Shown: positions 15,156 to 22,309, counted from the stretch's first letter. The stretch is 64,000 bases of DNA from Elusimicrobiota bacterium (GCA_003450735.1 DMEZ01000037.1:1-64000), one strand, 5' to 3'. Notes: a model not told the origin generated them from the sequence alone. Made by a program: numbers and translations.

Positions 15156-15461
15156 ATGATGTACATAACGCTGGCCCAGATCGTAAGCACCATTCCGCGC
15201 GTACGGCCGCACGGTGAGAGGCCGGATCACAACCACTGTGAACTATGCAATCAAGGCTGCGGTAGCAGAGGGCAGTGCCCCTACTGCGGCCGAGAGGCAG
15301 GAGAGCATTGCTGGAACAGACTGTGGGGGTGCTGTAAGGCGTGTGGCAATGTCATCGATTACTACTTGAAGCCGTCGGTGTCGTTCGGTGCCAGCCCGAA
15401 CTCTCAGATGCCTCCGCTATCCATGCCCGTTGATGATTGGACTTCCATTTTCAGGCGGTAG
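15156..15461 (+). CDS. Small cysteine-rich zinc-binding-like protein, 101 aa
   Basis: AAAGGAGG lies 6 nt before the ATG. Residues 26-64 contain nine Cys and three His in the pattern HNHCELC, CGSRGQCPYC, EHCWNRLWGCCKAC, enough for two zinc sites. The C-terminal 35 residues are Pro/Ser-rich and probably flexible. The gene ends directly before the ATPase start codon, so the two are co-translated. It may be an adaptor for the ATPase or bind nucleic acid; that is inference from position. Family not recognised. Confidence 0.7.
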   Translation: MMYITLAQIVSTIPRVRPHGERPDHNHCELCNQGCGSRGQCPYCGREAGEHCWNRLWGCCKACGNVIDYYLKPSVSFGASPNSQMPPLSMPVDDWTSIFRR

Positions 15462-16760
15462 ATGATTATGGAAATCAACCAGTCAGACAGATCCCCTACA
15501 CCAATGGAGCTGCCTGCGACCACTCCTTTCGCCCCAGCAATCCCTCCAGGAATCCAGGGGCAATCAATGCCACGGCCAATCATCTGCGATGAGCGGAGGT
15601 TTCAGGAAGCCCTCAAAACTCTGAAGCGAAACAATCTTTTGGTATATCCGGCCATCCAACACCTGATAGCCGTCTTAGGCGAGAATCCGTTGGATCCGCA
15701 AGCCAATCAGTTCCTTGCATTGATTCTGGCTCGAATCAGAATGCAAGAGGAGCAGTTTGGCATTAATCCGTTTGGTGACCCGCCACCGCCGGGCGCTCTC
15801 GCCGGCGAATTCTCTCTGGGCTGTTCTTCGCCCGATGCCCCATTGTGCAGGCACGGGCTTCTCCTGCCTGAGTTGGCACAGAACATCATCATTGCAGGCA
15901 TCCAAGGAGCTGGGAAGTCGAACCTCCTTCACAACATCGTGCTGCATAATCTCGAAAACCCTCAAATCCGCTTCACGATAATGACAAAGAAGCCTGATGA
16001 GCGCGGTCTGATTAAAATGACGAGGCAGCCGATTATCGTCGTTACAAAAACAGATCCCATTAACCATCTTGACGGCATGGGCCTTCCGCAAGACCGCCAT
16101 GCCCTTACAACCGCAATGGATTTCACTTTCTCAAACAGGATTTGGCTCGGCCCTGAGGCAGTCCTATCTGAGGTTATTCAGCGTTTGAGTGAGAAGATCG
16201 GAGCCCCGCCAACATGGTCGGAAGTCAGGGGATACATCAAGGCAATGCGGAAGAGTGACCGGGCCATGATGGCGTATCTTGCTTCGCTTGAGATCAAGAT
16301 CGGATTGCTCATTCGAGCGATGAGAGAATCCGTTAACTGCAGGAGAGGCCTAGACTTAAGGTCAACAATAGGTTTTCACCGCATCATAGAGCTACCGCTT
16401 GATTGGCCGGCTGAAGTCCGCAGGTTCCATGTCCAGCATATTCTGTCCTGGGAATTTCATTTCCGCCGGGCATGGTTTGCCACCCTGACAGAGGAAGAGA
16501 TTCAAAAGGTCCCATTCGCTGTCTTCGTCATAGACGATGGACATGAGTATTTCTGCGAAGAGATGCAGCAGACAAGGCGTGAGAGTCTGCCGCCGTTTTA
16601 TGAGCTTTTTACCGGTGCTAGGGCCTACAAGATGGCCTTCATCATCGCTACGCACACCCCAGAGGGGTTATCAAAGGTTTTATGGGGATGCCACGGGACA
16701 ACGCTTAGCCTGCGTCTAGTAAACCAGCTCGGACGAAATCGTGTTGCCGAGGTGCTTTGA
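15462..16760 (+). CDS. HerA/FtsK-like P-loop ATPase (DNA-pump type)
   Basis: A 432-residue protein. Residues 146-153 (GIQGAGKS) form a Walker A and residues 352-359 (FAVFVIDD) a Walker B, followed near residue 400 by AFIIATHTP, a sensor-like segment typical of the HerA/VirD4/FtsK additional-strand ASCE ATPases. The N-terminal 100 residues are helical without membrane spans, unlike conjugative coupling proteins, which usually have two. The start codon of the nuclease-like partner overlaps its stop (TGATG). In other genomes, as far as I recall, related ATPases are fused to that partner domain. A hexameric DNA translocase for transfer, defence or repair is inferred. Confidence 0.8.
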   Translation: MIMEINQSDRSPTPMELPATTPFAPAIPPGIQGQSMPRPIICDERRFQEALKTLKRNNLLVYPAIQHLIAVLGENPLDPQANQFLALILARIRMQEEQFGINPFGDPPPPGALAGEFSLGCSSPDAPLCRHGLLLPELAQNIIIAGIQGAGKSNLLHNIVLHNLENPQIRFTIMTKKPDERGLIKMTRQPIIVVTKTDPINHLDGMGLPQDRHALTTAMDFTFSNRIWLGPEAVLSEVIQRLSEKIGAPPTWSEVRGYIKAMRKSDRAMMAYLASLEIKIGLLIRAMRESVNCRRGLDLRSTIGFHRIIELPLDWPAEVRRFHVQHILSWEFHFRRAWFATLTEEEIQKVPFAVFVIDDGHEYFCEEMQQTRRESLPPFYELFTGARAYKMAFIIATHTPEGLSKVLWGCHGTTLSLRLVNQLGRNRVAEVL

Positions 16761-17563
16761 TGAAGAACGAGCAGATCGATGATTTGTTGAAACGACTGCC
16801 TCCGGGGGCGGCCGTGCTTTCGCATCCCCGATGGCCAAGGCCCATCCCGGTTGTTAACTCTCTGATTGATATGCCGAAGGTGACCGATGATGAGTTGCAG
16901 ACTTACATGAAGCCGTTTTGGGATCACTTTAAGCCCGAACTCGCTCTGCCTGTCGAGAAGCCTGCTGAAGATTCCATGTCGACGGAACTGAGGCAGTTGA
17001 TGATGGAAATCGCAAATCATCCTGGCAGATCGTCAACGGAGTATTACAAATCACTTCAGTGGCCTGCTTCGAAAGGTAACAGGGCAAAGGGCCAATCGGA
17101 GTCCTTACAGCTAATCAAATGCCACCCAATCAAACTGGTGCGTCGCGGAGGATCAGTCGAAGCGATAGAGCTGTTGCCTCTAGCATATGAAAAGCTTGGC
17201 CTGACTCCGGCAAAGCACCAGGGGAAAGGCGGTTTCGTCCATCGCTGGTGGGTTGCCCGCCTGATGCAGCACCTTGCTTCCATGAAACCTGTCATCGAGT
17301 TCGAGCTGAACGGAAAGGCCGTTGATTTGGGTGTTGAAACAGCCGATGGCTGGCTAGCATTCGAGGTGCAGCTCGATTGCAAAGAAGCATTGGTTCGGGA
17401 CCTTTTGACAAAGGATATCTACGCAGGTTTCTTTGGCGTCTTTCTTCTTGTTCAGACAAAAGACGAAGTCGAGCAGGTTAAGAAGATCATAACGGACATG
17501 GGATTCGAAGGCGGAGCGGATGTGAAACTTCTGACCGGGATCTACAACAAAGAGGAGGAGTGA
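16760..17563 (+). CDS. Winged-helix plus PD-(D/E)XK-like partner of the ATPase, 267 aa
   Basis: Read from the ATG overlapping the ATPase stop codon. Residues 75-160 look like a winged helix (STELRQLMMEIANHPGRSST, ELLPLAYEKLGLTP). The C-terminal 110 residues (GGFVHRWWVARL, then FELNGKAVDLGVETADGWLA, FEVQL, then FFGVFLLVQTKDEVEQVKKI) match the pattern of a restriction-endonuclease-like domain, with VD and E-V-Q at the places of the PD and (D/E)-x-K motifs. The Lys is replaced by Gln, so catalysis is uncertain. This layout occurs, to my memory, as a C-terminal extension of some HerA-like ATPases; here it is a separate gene. No membrane segment. Confidence 0.7.
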   Translation: MKNEQIDDLLKRLPPGAAVLSHPRWPRPIPVVNSLIDMPKVTDDELQTYMKPFWDHFKPELALPVEKPAEDSMSTELRQLMMEIANHPGRSSTEYYKSLQWPASKGNRAKGQSESLQLIKCHPIKLVRRGGSVEAIELLPLAYEKLGLTPAKHQGKGGFVHRWWVARLMQHLASMKPVIEFELNGKAVDLGVETADGWLAFEVQLDCKEALVRDLLTKDIYAGFFGVFLLVQTKDEVEQVKKIITDMGFEGGADVKLLTGIYNKEEE

Positions 17564-17564
17564 G

Positions 17565-17750
17565 ATGATGATAACCAAAGAGAAACTGCAGGTGATCAAA
17601 GTTCACGTCGAGGGGGAGGAGTATTCTCAGACTCGCTACATCTACTCCAAGGACGGAGTCGATGTCATGGGTGTCCTCGAGAAGGCCTTTCCGTCGACGG
17701 GCGGACAGAAAACGCGAGGCAGGAAGGCTCGGAAGTCTGTCGAGAAATAA
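17565..17750 (+). CDS. Small unknown protein, 61 aa
   Basis: A GGAGG site precedes tandem ATGs at 17565 and 17568. The 61-residue product (MMITKEKLQVIKVHVEGEEY) has a strand-rich first half and a basic tail (GQKTRGRKARKSVEK) that could contact nucleic acid. It begins 1 nt after the stop of the nuclease-like gene, so the ATPase, nuclease-like protein and this peptide form one translational unit. Family not recognised. Confidence 0.65.
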   Translation: MMITKEKLQVIKVHVEGEEYSQTRYIYSKDGVDVMGVLEKAFPSTGGQKTRGRKARKSVEK

Positions 17751-17817
17751 ACCCGGCCTCATGCCGACGGTCCCATTCCTCCGGGAGTGGGACTAGGGGA
17801 TGCGGTTGGAGGCAACT

Positions 17818-18030
17818 ATGACTAAGAAACTCATAACAGTAGATGAACTCTCGATTTACCTCAGCCTGCCGAAAGCCACCATCTACACCTGGGTCTGCCT
17901 CAAGAGAATCCCTGGCGTGGTGAAGCTCGGGAGAGCCGTTCGCTTCGACCTGGCAGCCATCGACCGCTGGATAGCCGAGAATGGGGCCTCACAGGAAGAC
18001 CCCTACGAACCGAAGAAATCCGCTCGCTAG
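17818..18030 (+). CDS. Excisionase-type helix-turn-helix protein
   Basis: Read from the ATG at 17818 because GGAGG lies 6 nt upstream. The 70-residue product carries ITVDELSIYLSLPKATIYTW, then RIPGVVKLGRAVRFD and AAIDRWIAEN, the classic MerR-like winged HTH of AlpA/excisionase family proteins. Such proteins bind attachment-site DNA and bias the integrase towards excision, or regulate element genes. Its position just upstream of the integrase gene on the same strand fits a recombination directionality role. Family length is 60-75 residues, so it is complete. Confidence 0.9.
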   Translation: MTKKLITVDELSIYLSLPKATIYTWVCLKRIPGVVKLGRAVRFDLAAIDRWIAENGASQEDPYEPKKSAR

Positions 18031-18075
18031 GCGGTAAGAGGGGGAATATCTCAGGCCCGACTGCGTATACGGGAT

Positions 18076-19116
18076 ATGGGAAACATCCGACTAAGAAACA
18101 AAATCTGGTGGATCGACTACCGCCACGACGGCCGTCGCATCCGTGAGAGCGTCGGCCCCTCCAAGTCCCTTGCCCAGAAAGTTCTAGCCAAGCGCGAGAC
18201 CGAGATTGCAGAGGGCAGGTTCTTTCCCCAAAAGCGCTCTTCCCTGCCCATGACCTTCAGCCAGATGGCCGAGAAGTGGTGGCAGCTTCATGGCAAGCAT
18301 TTGCAGTCCAGATCAACCAGGTATCTCGTTGACAAACTGCTGTCCGTGCTCGGCGACAAGCGCCTGCACGAAATCCAAGTCGATGATTTGCAGCGGTACT
18401 ACAACCTGCGCTGCGAGGACAGCAGCCCTTCGACAGCCAATAAATACCTAGCCCTCATCTCCGAGATATACAGTGCCGGCGAACGATGGAACGATTTCAA
18501 TGGCAGGAATCCCACAAGGGGGGTGAGAAAGCAGCGTTGCGAGAACCCTCCTGAGCGGTTCCTAACCGAGTCCGAAGTCCGGGCCCTCCTGTCTGCCTGC
18601 CACTCTCGGATATTCCCAATCGTCGCCTGCGCGCTCATGACAGGCATGCGGAGGGGCGAAATCCTCGGAATGCGCTGGGAGCACATAGACCTCGAGCGCA
18701 ACCTAATCTATATCCTCAGATCCAAATCCGGCAAGAGGCGGGAGATTCCCCTGGCCCCCAAACTCAAGGATCTCCTGCTATCGCTTGGGCCCTGCCTTAC
18801 AGGGCCGGTCTTTAGCGTGCCCGTGATCACCCTCAGGAGGTACTTTAAAAGGGCCCTGAAGGCCTCTGGGATCGCCGTATGCCGCTTCCATGACCTCAGG
18901 CATACCTTCGCTTCCCACTTCCTCATGCGTACGGGCAACTTCCCTACCCTCCAGCGCGTCCTGGGCCACGCCTCTCCCCGGATGACTCAGCGCTACGCGC
19001 ACCTGGCTCAGGACTACATGCAGAACGAGATGCTTCGCTTTGACCAGGCCCTACAGATAGGGCTGGAGCTTGATGCCGATGGTCACAAAATGGTCACAAA
19101 CCAGGTTTCGGCGTGA
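18076..19116 (+). CDS. Tyrosine recombinase / integrase
   Basis: A 346-residue site-specific recombinase. The N-terminal region (IRLRNKIWWIDYRHDGRRIR) resembles the arm-binding domain of phage-type integrases; residues 60-150 are the SAM-like core-binding domain. The catalytic residues are visible: Arg192 in TGMRRGEIL, His272 and Arg275 in FHDLRHTFASH, His298 in LGHAS, and the nucleophile Tyr307 in TQRYAHL. All are intact, so the enzyme should be active. The stop codon is 39 bp before tRNA-Ala, which suggests the attachment site is close. The gene runs towards the tRNA 5' end, an unusual geometry for insertion into a tRNA 3' end. Confidence 0.95.
   Translation: MGNIRLRNKIWWIDYRHDGRRIRESVGPSKSLAQKVLAKRETEIAEGRFFPQKRSSLPMTFSQMAEKWWQLHGKHLQSRSTRYLVDKLLSVLGDKRLHEIQVDDLQRYYNLRCEDSSPSTANKYLALISEIYSAGERWNDFNGRNPTRGVRKQRCENPPERFLTESEVRALLSACHSRIFPIVACALMTGMRRGEILGMRWEHIDLERNLIYILRSKSGKRREIPLAPKLKDLLLSLGPCLTGPVFSVPVITLRRYFKRALKASGIAVCRFHDLRHTFASHFLMRTGNFPTLQRVLGHASPRMTQRYAHLAQDYMQNEMLRFDQALQIGLELDADGHKMVTNQVSA
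19080..19100 (+). repeat. Tandem 10-bp direct repeat at the integrase 3' end
   Basis: TGGTCACAAA occurs at 19080-19089 and again at 19091-19100, one helical turn apart, inside the last codons of the integrase gene and next to the presumed element end. Short direct repeats at about 11-bp spacing near an attachment site are typical of integrase arm or excisionase sites. Two copies are too few to be sure. Confidence 0.4.
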
Positions 19117-19117
19117 T

Positions 19118-19146
19118 TTGCCCTCATCAAATTGTAGTTGTAAAAT
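19118..19146 (+). promoter_or_regulatory. Promoter of tRNA-Ala
   Basis: TTGCCC (19118-19123) and TAAAAT (19141-19146) are separated by 17 nt, and the mature tRNA begins 10 nt after the -10 hexamer. The whole promoter fits in the gap between the integrase stop codon and the tRNA, so the tRNA gene has not been cut off from transcription by the element. Confidence 0.55.
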
Positions 19147-19155
19147 AAGGTGAAA

Positions 19156-19228
<73 letters not shown>

Positions 19229-19240
19229 CCCTCTCGAAAG

Positions 19241-19266
19241 TCCCGCCCCGCAACGGCGGGATTTTC
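19241..19266 (+). terminator. Intrinsic terminator after tRNA-Ala
   Basis: TCCCGCC and GGCGGGA form a 7-bp GC stem around a CCGCAAC loop (19241-19261), followed by TTTTCATTT. It lies 12 nt after the tRNA 3' end. Confidence 0.75.
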
Positions 19267-19299
19267 ATTTACGCCGGCATGGTACAATGTCTTCATCCG

Positions 19300-19539
19300 A
19301 TGAGCCCGACGGTATTCCGGTACCGGAAATACAGGTTCTATTTCTTCTCCCGAGAGGAAACGCGTGTGCATGTCCACGTAACCTGCCCCGACGGAGAGGC
19401 GAAATTCTGGATCGAGCCGGGTATCTCTTTGGCGCAGAACTACGGCTTATCCCAAAGGCAAGTCAAAACGCTGATGCGAGTGGTCGAGGAGCACAAGGAT
19501 GAAATCACGAGCGCGTGGCGCGAACACTTCAGCCGCTGA
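19300..19539 (+). CDS. DUF4160 family protein
   Basis: Read from the ATG at 19300 (MSPTVFRYRKYRFYFFSREE); the longer open frame is only the read-through of tRNA-Ala. The 79-residue product continues with HVHVTCPDGEAKFWIEP, then NYGLSQRQVKTLMRVVEEHK, the DUF4160 signature. A TACAAT hexamer lies at 19283-19288, 11 nt before the ATG, and there is no Shine-Dalgarno. The DUF2442 gene overlaps its 3' end by 41 nt. The two families often occur side by side and are suspected of forming a toxin-antitoxin-like pair, but their biochemistry is not established. Confidence 0.9.
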   Translation: MSPTVFRYRKYRFYFFSREETRVHVHVTCPDGEAKFWIEPGISLAQNYGLSQRQVKTLMRVVEEHKDEITSAWREHFSR

Positions 19540-19828
19540 AGTCCAGGGCATCACCGCCCAAGGCATCTGGATCTACGTCCAAGGCAGCGAGTATTTCCTG
19601 AATCATCAGGACTACCCTTGGTTCAAAGGCGTGAGCGTCGAATCGATATTCAACATGGTTTTGCTGCACGGCCATCACCTGCATTGGCCGGATCTGGACG
19701 TCGATCTGGAGTTGGAATCCTTGAGGAGCCCAGAGAAGTATCCCTTGAAGTCCGCGGTGCTCCACGCAGCCGTGGCAGAGAAGCCCCGGGCTTACCGAAA
19801 GGGCCGCAGCCGACCAGTCCGCGCCTGA
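19499..19828 (+). CDS. DUF2442 family protein
   Basis: A 109-residue protein with GITAQGIWIYVQGSEYFLNH, then DYPWFKGVSVESIFNMVLLH, then HLHWPDLDVDLELESLRSPE, a close match to the DUF2442 pattern. The family domain ends around residue 90; the last 20 residues are a basic tail. GAGGAG lies about 8 nt before the ATG within the end of the DUF4160 gene, and the 41-nt overlap implies coupled translation. Role unknown; paired with DUF4160 it may form a small stabilisation or stress module. Confidence 0.88.
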   Translation: MKSRARGANTSAAEVQGITAQGIWIYVQGSEYFLNHQDYPWFKGVSVESIFNMVLLHGHHLHWPDLDVDLELESLRSPEKYPLKSAVLHAAVAEKPRAYRKGRSRPVRA

Positions 19829-19871
19829 CCACCCATCAGCCAGCCCCGGCGCCTCCACCACTTTTACGCGC

Positions 19872-20471
19872 TCAGAGCCTCTTGCCGCGCCGGAGCAGGA
19901 AGAACGCGATGCCGGCGCAGAGGACGACGGCCCCAAGGGCGGCCCCGATCCTCAGGCGGCGCTTCGCGCGGACGTCCTCCTCCGCGGCCTTGAAGAAGGC
20001 GTTGTCCCGGACCAAGAAATTGCCGACCTCGTCCTTGAGAGCGCCCGTCTGCTCCTGGAGATGCAGACTGCGGGAAAGCTCGATCGTGCGGGCGCTGACC
20101 TCCTGCAGGTCTTCTTTTTCGAACGCGCCGGATTTCTGTTTGGCGATGGAGGCCAGCCCCAGCGCATTGAACATCTGCTGACTGACCTGGGCGCTCTGGA
20201 TATCCTTGCTGACGTCCTCCAGGCGATCGAAGCAGGACATCGCTTCCGAGATCATCGCCTCCCTGTCCCGTGCGAAGCGGCCTAAATCTCCGTCCTGGGT
20301 ATAGCGCCGCTCGAGGCTCTCGAAACGCGCGAGCATGTCCCGCGCCTCCGCCATGGCTTCGAGAGCGGCCCGCTCCTCCAACCCCTGGCGCACCCTTCGT
20401 CCGACGGGGTCGTCCTTCAGGTCCGCGGCCGAAGCGGGAGCGAGCAGGAGCCACAAGACCAGCATCCTCAT
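19872..20471 (-). CDS. Exported membrane-anchored coiled-coil protein, 199 aa
   Basis: The N-terminus MRMLVLWLLLAPASAADLKD is a signal peptide. Residues 25-165 are charged helices with coiled-coil character (LEERAALEAMAEARDMLARF), and residues 177-193 form one membrane helix (IGAALGAVVLCAGIAFFLL) followed by RRGKRL, so the bulk is probably periplasmic. TAACAT lies 6 nt before the ATG without a Shine-Dalgarno, predicting a leaderless transcript. The family is not recognised. It is convergent with the DUF2442 gene. Confidence 0.7.
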   Translation of the reverse strand: MRMLVLWLLLAPASAADLKDDPVGRRVRQGLEERAALEAMAEARDMLARFESLERRYTQDGDLGRFARDREAMISEAMSCFDRLEDVSKDIQSAQVSQQMFNALGLASIAKQKSGAFEKEDLQEVSARTIELSRSLHLQEQTGALKDEVGNFLVRDNAFFKAAEEDVRAKRRLRIGAALGAVVLCAGIAFFLLRRGKRL

Positions 20472-20477
20472 GGCCCG

Positions 20478-20483
20478 ATGTTA
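20478..20483 (-). promoter_or_regulatory. -10 hexamer, leaderless start
   Basis: On the minus strand TAACAT is followed by 6 nt (CGGGCC) and the ATG of the 199-residue gene, with no ribosome site. Transcription would begin at or within a base of the start codon. Confidence 0.5.
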
Positions 20484-20544
20484 GCTCATTTCGGAAGGCC
20501 GCCGCCAAAACCCCGGGCCCGCAATGGTATCATACCCGCCGAAG

Positions 20545-20862
20545 ATGACCGCCGACCACCTGCTCTTCCTGCTGGCCCCGACCCTCGCGATCACCGCCGT
20601 GATCGCCGTGCCCGTGCTCCTGTTCTTTCTGCGCAAGCGGAAATGGCTCCTGCGCCTGGGAGGCGTCCTCCTGGCCATGGGGTTCCTGGCGCCGCTGCTG
20701 CTGCAGGCGTTCTTCGACCATCCGGGGGACCGGAGCGACATCGGCATGAAGGGCACGATCCTCATGCTCGTCTTCTTCCCCGCGGGGCTCCTGGTGCTGG
20801 GCCTCGGGCTCCTCTGCCCGCGGCCCCGCACGCCTCCACCCGCCCGCGGGGTTTTCTTGTAG
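20545..20862 (+). CDS. Small membrane protein, 105 aa
   Basis: Read from the ATG at 20545 (MTADHLLFLLAPTLAITAVI); TATCAT lies 11 nt upstream and no Shine-Dalgarno is present. Three hydrophobic segments are visible (LLAPTLAITAVIAVPVLLFF, LGGVLLAMGFLAPLLLQAFF, TILMLVFFPAGLLVLGLGLL), joined by a short DHPGDRSDIGMKG loop. It is an inner-membrane protein of unknown function, directly followed by another membrane-protein gene. Confidence 0.65.
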   Translation: MTADHLLFLLAPTLAITAVIAVPVLLFFLRKRKWLLRLGGVLLAMGFLAPLLLQAFFDHPGDRSDIGMKGTILMLVFFPAGLLVLGLGLLCPRPRTPPPARGVFL

Positions 20863-20865
20863 AAT
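20860..20865 (+). promoter_or_regulatory. -10 hexamer, leaderless start
   Basis: TAGAAT is followed by 7 nt and the ATG at 20873. There is no ribosome site. The hexamer position favours the internal ATG (MPDNDF) over the ATG at 20864. Confidence 0.5.
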
Positions 20866-20872
20866 GACGTTG

Positions 20873-21493
20873 ATGCCCGACAACGACTTCTACTGGTTCG
20901 TCTCGGTCCGCCGCCAGGAGTACGCCGGCGAGGCCCGGGCCAACCTCCTGCGCGTCCTGGCCATCGCGGCCTTCTACTGCGTCCAGCTGGTCAACTACCG
21001 CGGCCTCGACCTGCCCTTCCTCCACCTGGCCCAGGTCGAGGGGGTGGACCGCCGCTTCCACCTGGCCATGACCGTCATCGCCGCCGCCTGGGCCTTGAGC
21101 GGCTGGGCCGTGCTCCTGTTCCTGCGCCGCGGCCTCTTCCCCGCCGGGCTCAAGTTCCTCTCGACGGGCCTGGACTTCCTCTACCTCACCGCCGCCCTCC
21201 TCATCGCCGACGGCCCCAAGAGCCCGCTCGTCGCCGCCTATTTCCCCGTGCTCGCCTTGAGCGCCCTGCGCTTCGACCTCCTCCTCATGCGCTTCGCGAC
21301 GGCTTCCGCGATGGGGGGCTACCTGCTCCTCACGCTCCACAGCGCCTCCCTGCGGCCCCTGACCAGCGTACCGCCCTACGCCGCGGCGAACTTCCTGCTG
21401 GCTCTGCTCTTCAGCGGGATCCTGCTGGGCCAGGTTCTGCGCCGCACCCGCACCCTCGCTGACGACTACGCCGCCCGGGAGGGGAAGGCCTGA
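20873..21493 (+). CDS. Multi-pass membrane protein, 206 aa
   Basis: The ATG at 20873 is chosen because of the TAGAAT hexamer 7 nt upstream. After a short soluble start (MPDNDFYWFVSVRRQEYAGE) the protein has about six membrane helices, for example VLAIAAFYCVQLVNY, LAMTVIAAAWALSGWAVLLF and FLLALLFSGILLGQVL. It ends in a charged tail (RRTRTLADDYAAREGKA). The layout resembles the membrane sensor half of a histidine kinase without kinase domains; several kinases in this window have similar N-termini. The next gene overlaps its stop codon. Family not recognised. Confidence 0.65.
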   Translation: MPDNDFYWFVSVRRQEYAGEARANLLRVLAIAAFYCVQLVNYRGLDLPFLHLAQVEGVDRRFHLAMTVIAAAWALSGWAVLLFLRRGLFPAGLKFLSTGLDFLYLTAALLIADGPKSPLVAAYFPVLALSALRFDLLLMRFATASAMGGYLLLTLHSASLRPLTSVPPYAAANFLLALLFSGILLGQVLRRTRTLADDYAAREGKA

Positions 21494-21939
21494 TGGAGCG
21501 CTCGCTCTGCCCCCACTGCAGTGCCGACATCCTCCGCGTGACCCCCGACTGCTGGCTCTGCCACCGGCCCCTGCCCGCCGAGCTCGTGGAGAAGGCGCGG
21601 GTCGAGGCGGTCTTGAGCGCGCCGATGACCGTGGGGGGGAAGGACGACCTCGACTCCTCGAGCTTCGGCCTGCTCTTCCTCATCGCCTGCCTGATCGCGG
21701 GAGGCTTCACCCTCTCGCCCAAGCTCGGCGCGATGTTCGCCGCCCTCCTGCTGCCGGCGGTCCTCTGGCTGCTCATGGACCACGCGCCCGCGAGAAAAGC
21801 CGCCCCCCGGGACGACTCGGCCGCCGCGGCCTGGACGGTCGCGGCCCTCATCCTCCTGCCCATCAGCCTGGCCCTCGCGCTCGTCTCGACCGGCGTCGTG
21901 GTCTTCGGCGGCTCGTCCGTGCTTTCCGCCGTACACTAG
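21493..21939 (+). CDS. Zinc-ribbon membrane protein, 148 aa
   Basis: The N-terminus holds two Cys pairs (CPHC at residues 6-9 and CWLC around residue 20), a zinc ribbon. Three membrane helices follow (FGLLFLIACLIAGGFTLS, LGAMFAALLLPAVLWLL, and AAWTVAALILLPISLALALV). Its ATG overlaps the stop of the upstream membrane protein (TGATG), so the two are translationally coupled. The stop codon coincides with the first bases of a 24-bp inverted repeat. Function unknown. Confidence 0.7.
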   Translation: MERSLCPHCSADILRVTPDCWLCHRPLPAELVEKARVEAVLSAPMTVGGKDDLDSSSFGLLFLIACLIAGGFTLSPKLGAMFAALLLPAVLWLLMDHAPARKAAPRDDSAAAAWTVAALILLPISLALALVSTGVVVFGGSSVLSAVH

Positions 21940-22069
21940 AATCCCGTCTGATACCTGTCTTTCGGGTACGCGGTCGGCCTCTGCGTTCGGCCGCCGCTCG
22001 GCACTCGCGCCGCCAGGGGGCTGGCGGCGCTCCGTGACGCCCCTCAAGACAGGTATCAGACGGGATTCT
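21938..22069. repeat. Perfect 24-bp inverted repeat between convergent genes
   Basis: The left arm 21938-21961 (AGAATCCCGTCTGATACCTG plus TCTT) and the right arm 22046-22069 are exact reverse complements around an 84-nt spacer that contains further GC-rich hairpins. Each arm begins inside the stop codon of one of the two convergent genes. It may act as a bidirectional terminator. It resembles a REP/BIME-like unit or a small non-autonomous palindromic element. Confidence 0.9.
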
Positions 22070-22302
22070 TAGTCTTGCTTGCCGAGGCGCTTGGCCTCTT
22101 CGTAGGACTTCTGCCGGCGGCGGGCGGCTGAACCTTCCTGGAGCCCCTCGATCCTGCGCAGCAGCCAGGCGGCGCCGTAGAGCAGGAGGGCCCCGCCCAG
22201 CAGGATGAGGAAGGCCCACAGCAGCCACGAGGGCGCACCGCCCCCGCTTCCGCCGGCCTGGCCGCCGACGGCGGCCGCACCGGCCAGGTTCTTCCAGCCC
22301 AT
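22069..22302 (-). CDS. Small single-span membrane protein, 77 aa
   Basis: The product starts MGWKNLAGAAAVGGQAGGSG, a flexible Gly/Ala segment. One membrane helix follows at residues 27-47 (LLWAFLILLGGALLLYGAAW), then a basic cytoplasmic tail (RRRQKSYEEAKRLGKQD). TAGAAT lies 7 nt before the ATG on the minus strand (22310-22315) with no Shine-Dalgarno, again a leaderless pattern. It converges on the zinc-ribbon membrane gene with the inverted repeat between them. Family not recognised. Confidence 0.65.
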   Translation of the reverse strand: MGWKNLAGAAAVGGQAGGSGGGAPSWLLWAFLILLGGALLLYGAAWLLRRIEGLQEGSAARRRQKSYEEAKRLGKQD

Positions 22303-22309
22303 GGGTCCT

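Larger units (their letters stand above)
1..19120. mobile_element. Right-hand part of an integrative genetic element
   Basis: Base composition is near 50% GC up to about 19.1 kb and jumps well above 60% at tRNA-Ala. The low-GC part carries an excisionase-type HTH gene and a tyrosine recombinase at its right edge, a HerA/FtsK-like ATPase, a DUF2958 protein, hicBA and many unknown small genes with strong AGGAGG sites. No relaxase, capsid or replication gene is recognisable, so I cannot say whether it is conjugative, phage-derived or a mobilisable island. The left boundary is outside the window. The right boundary is placed between the integrase stop codon and the tRNA promoter by inference. Confidence 0.7.
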
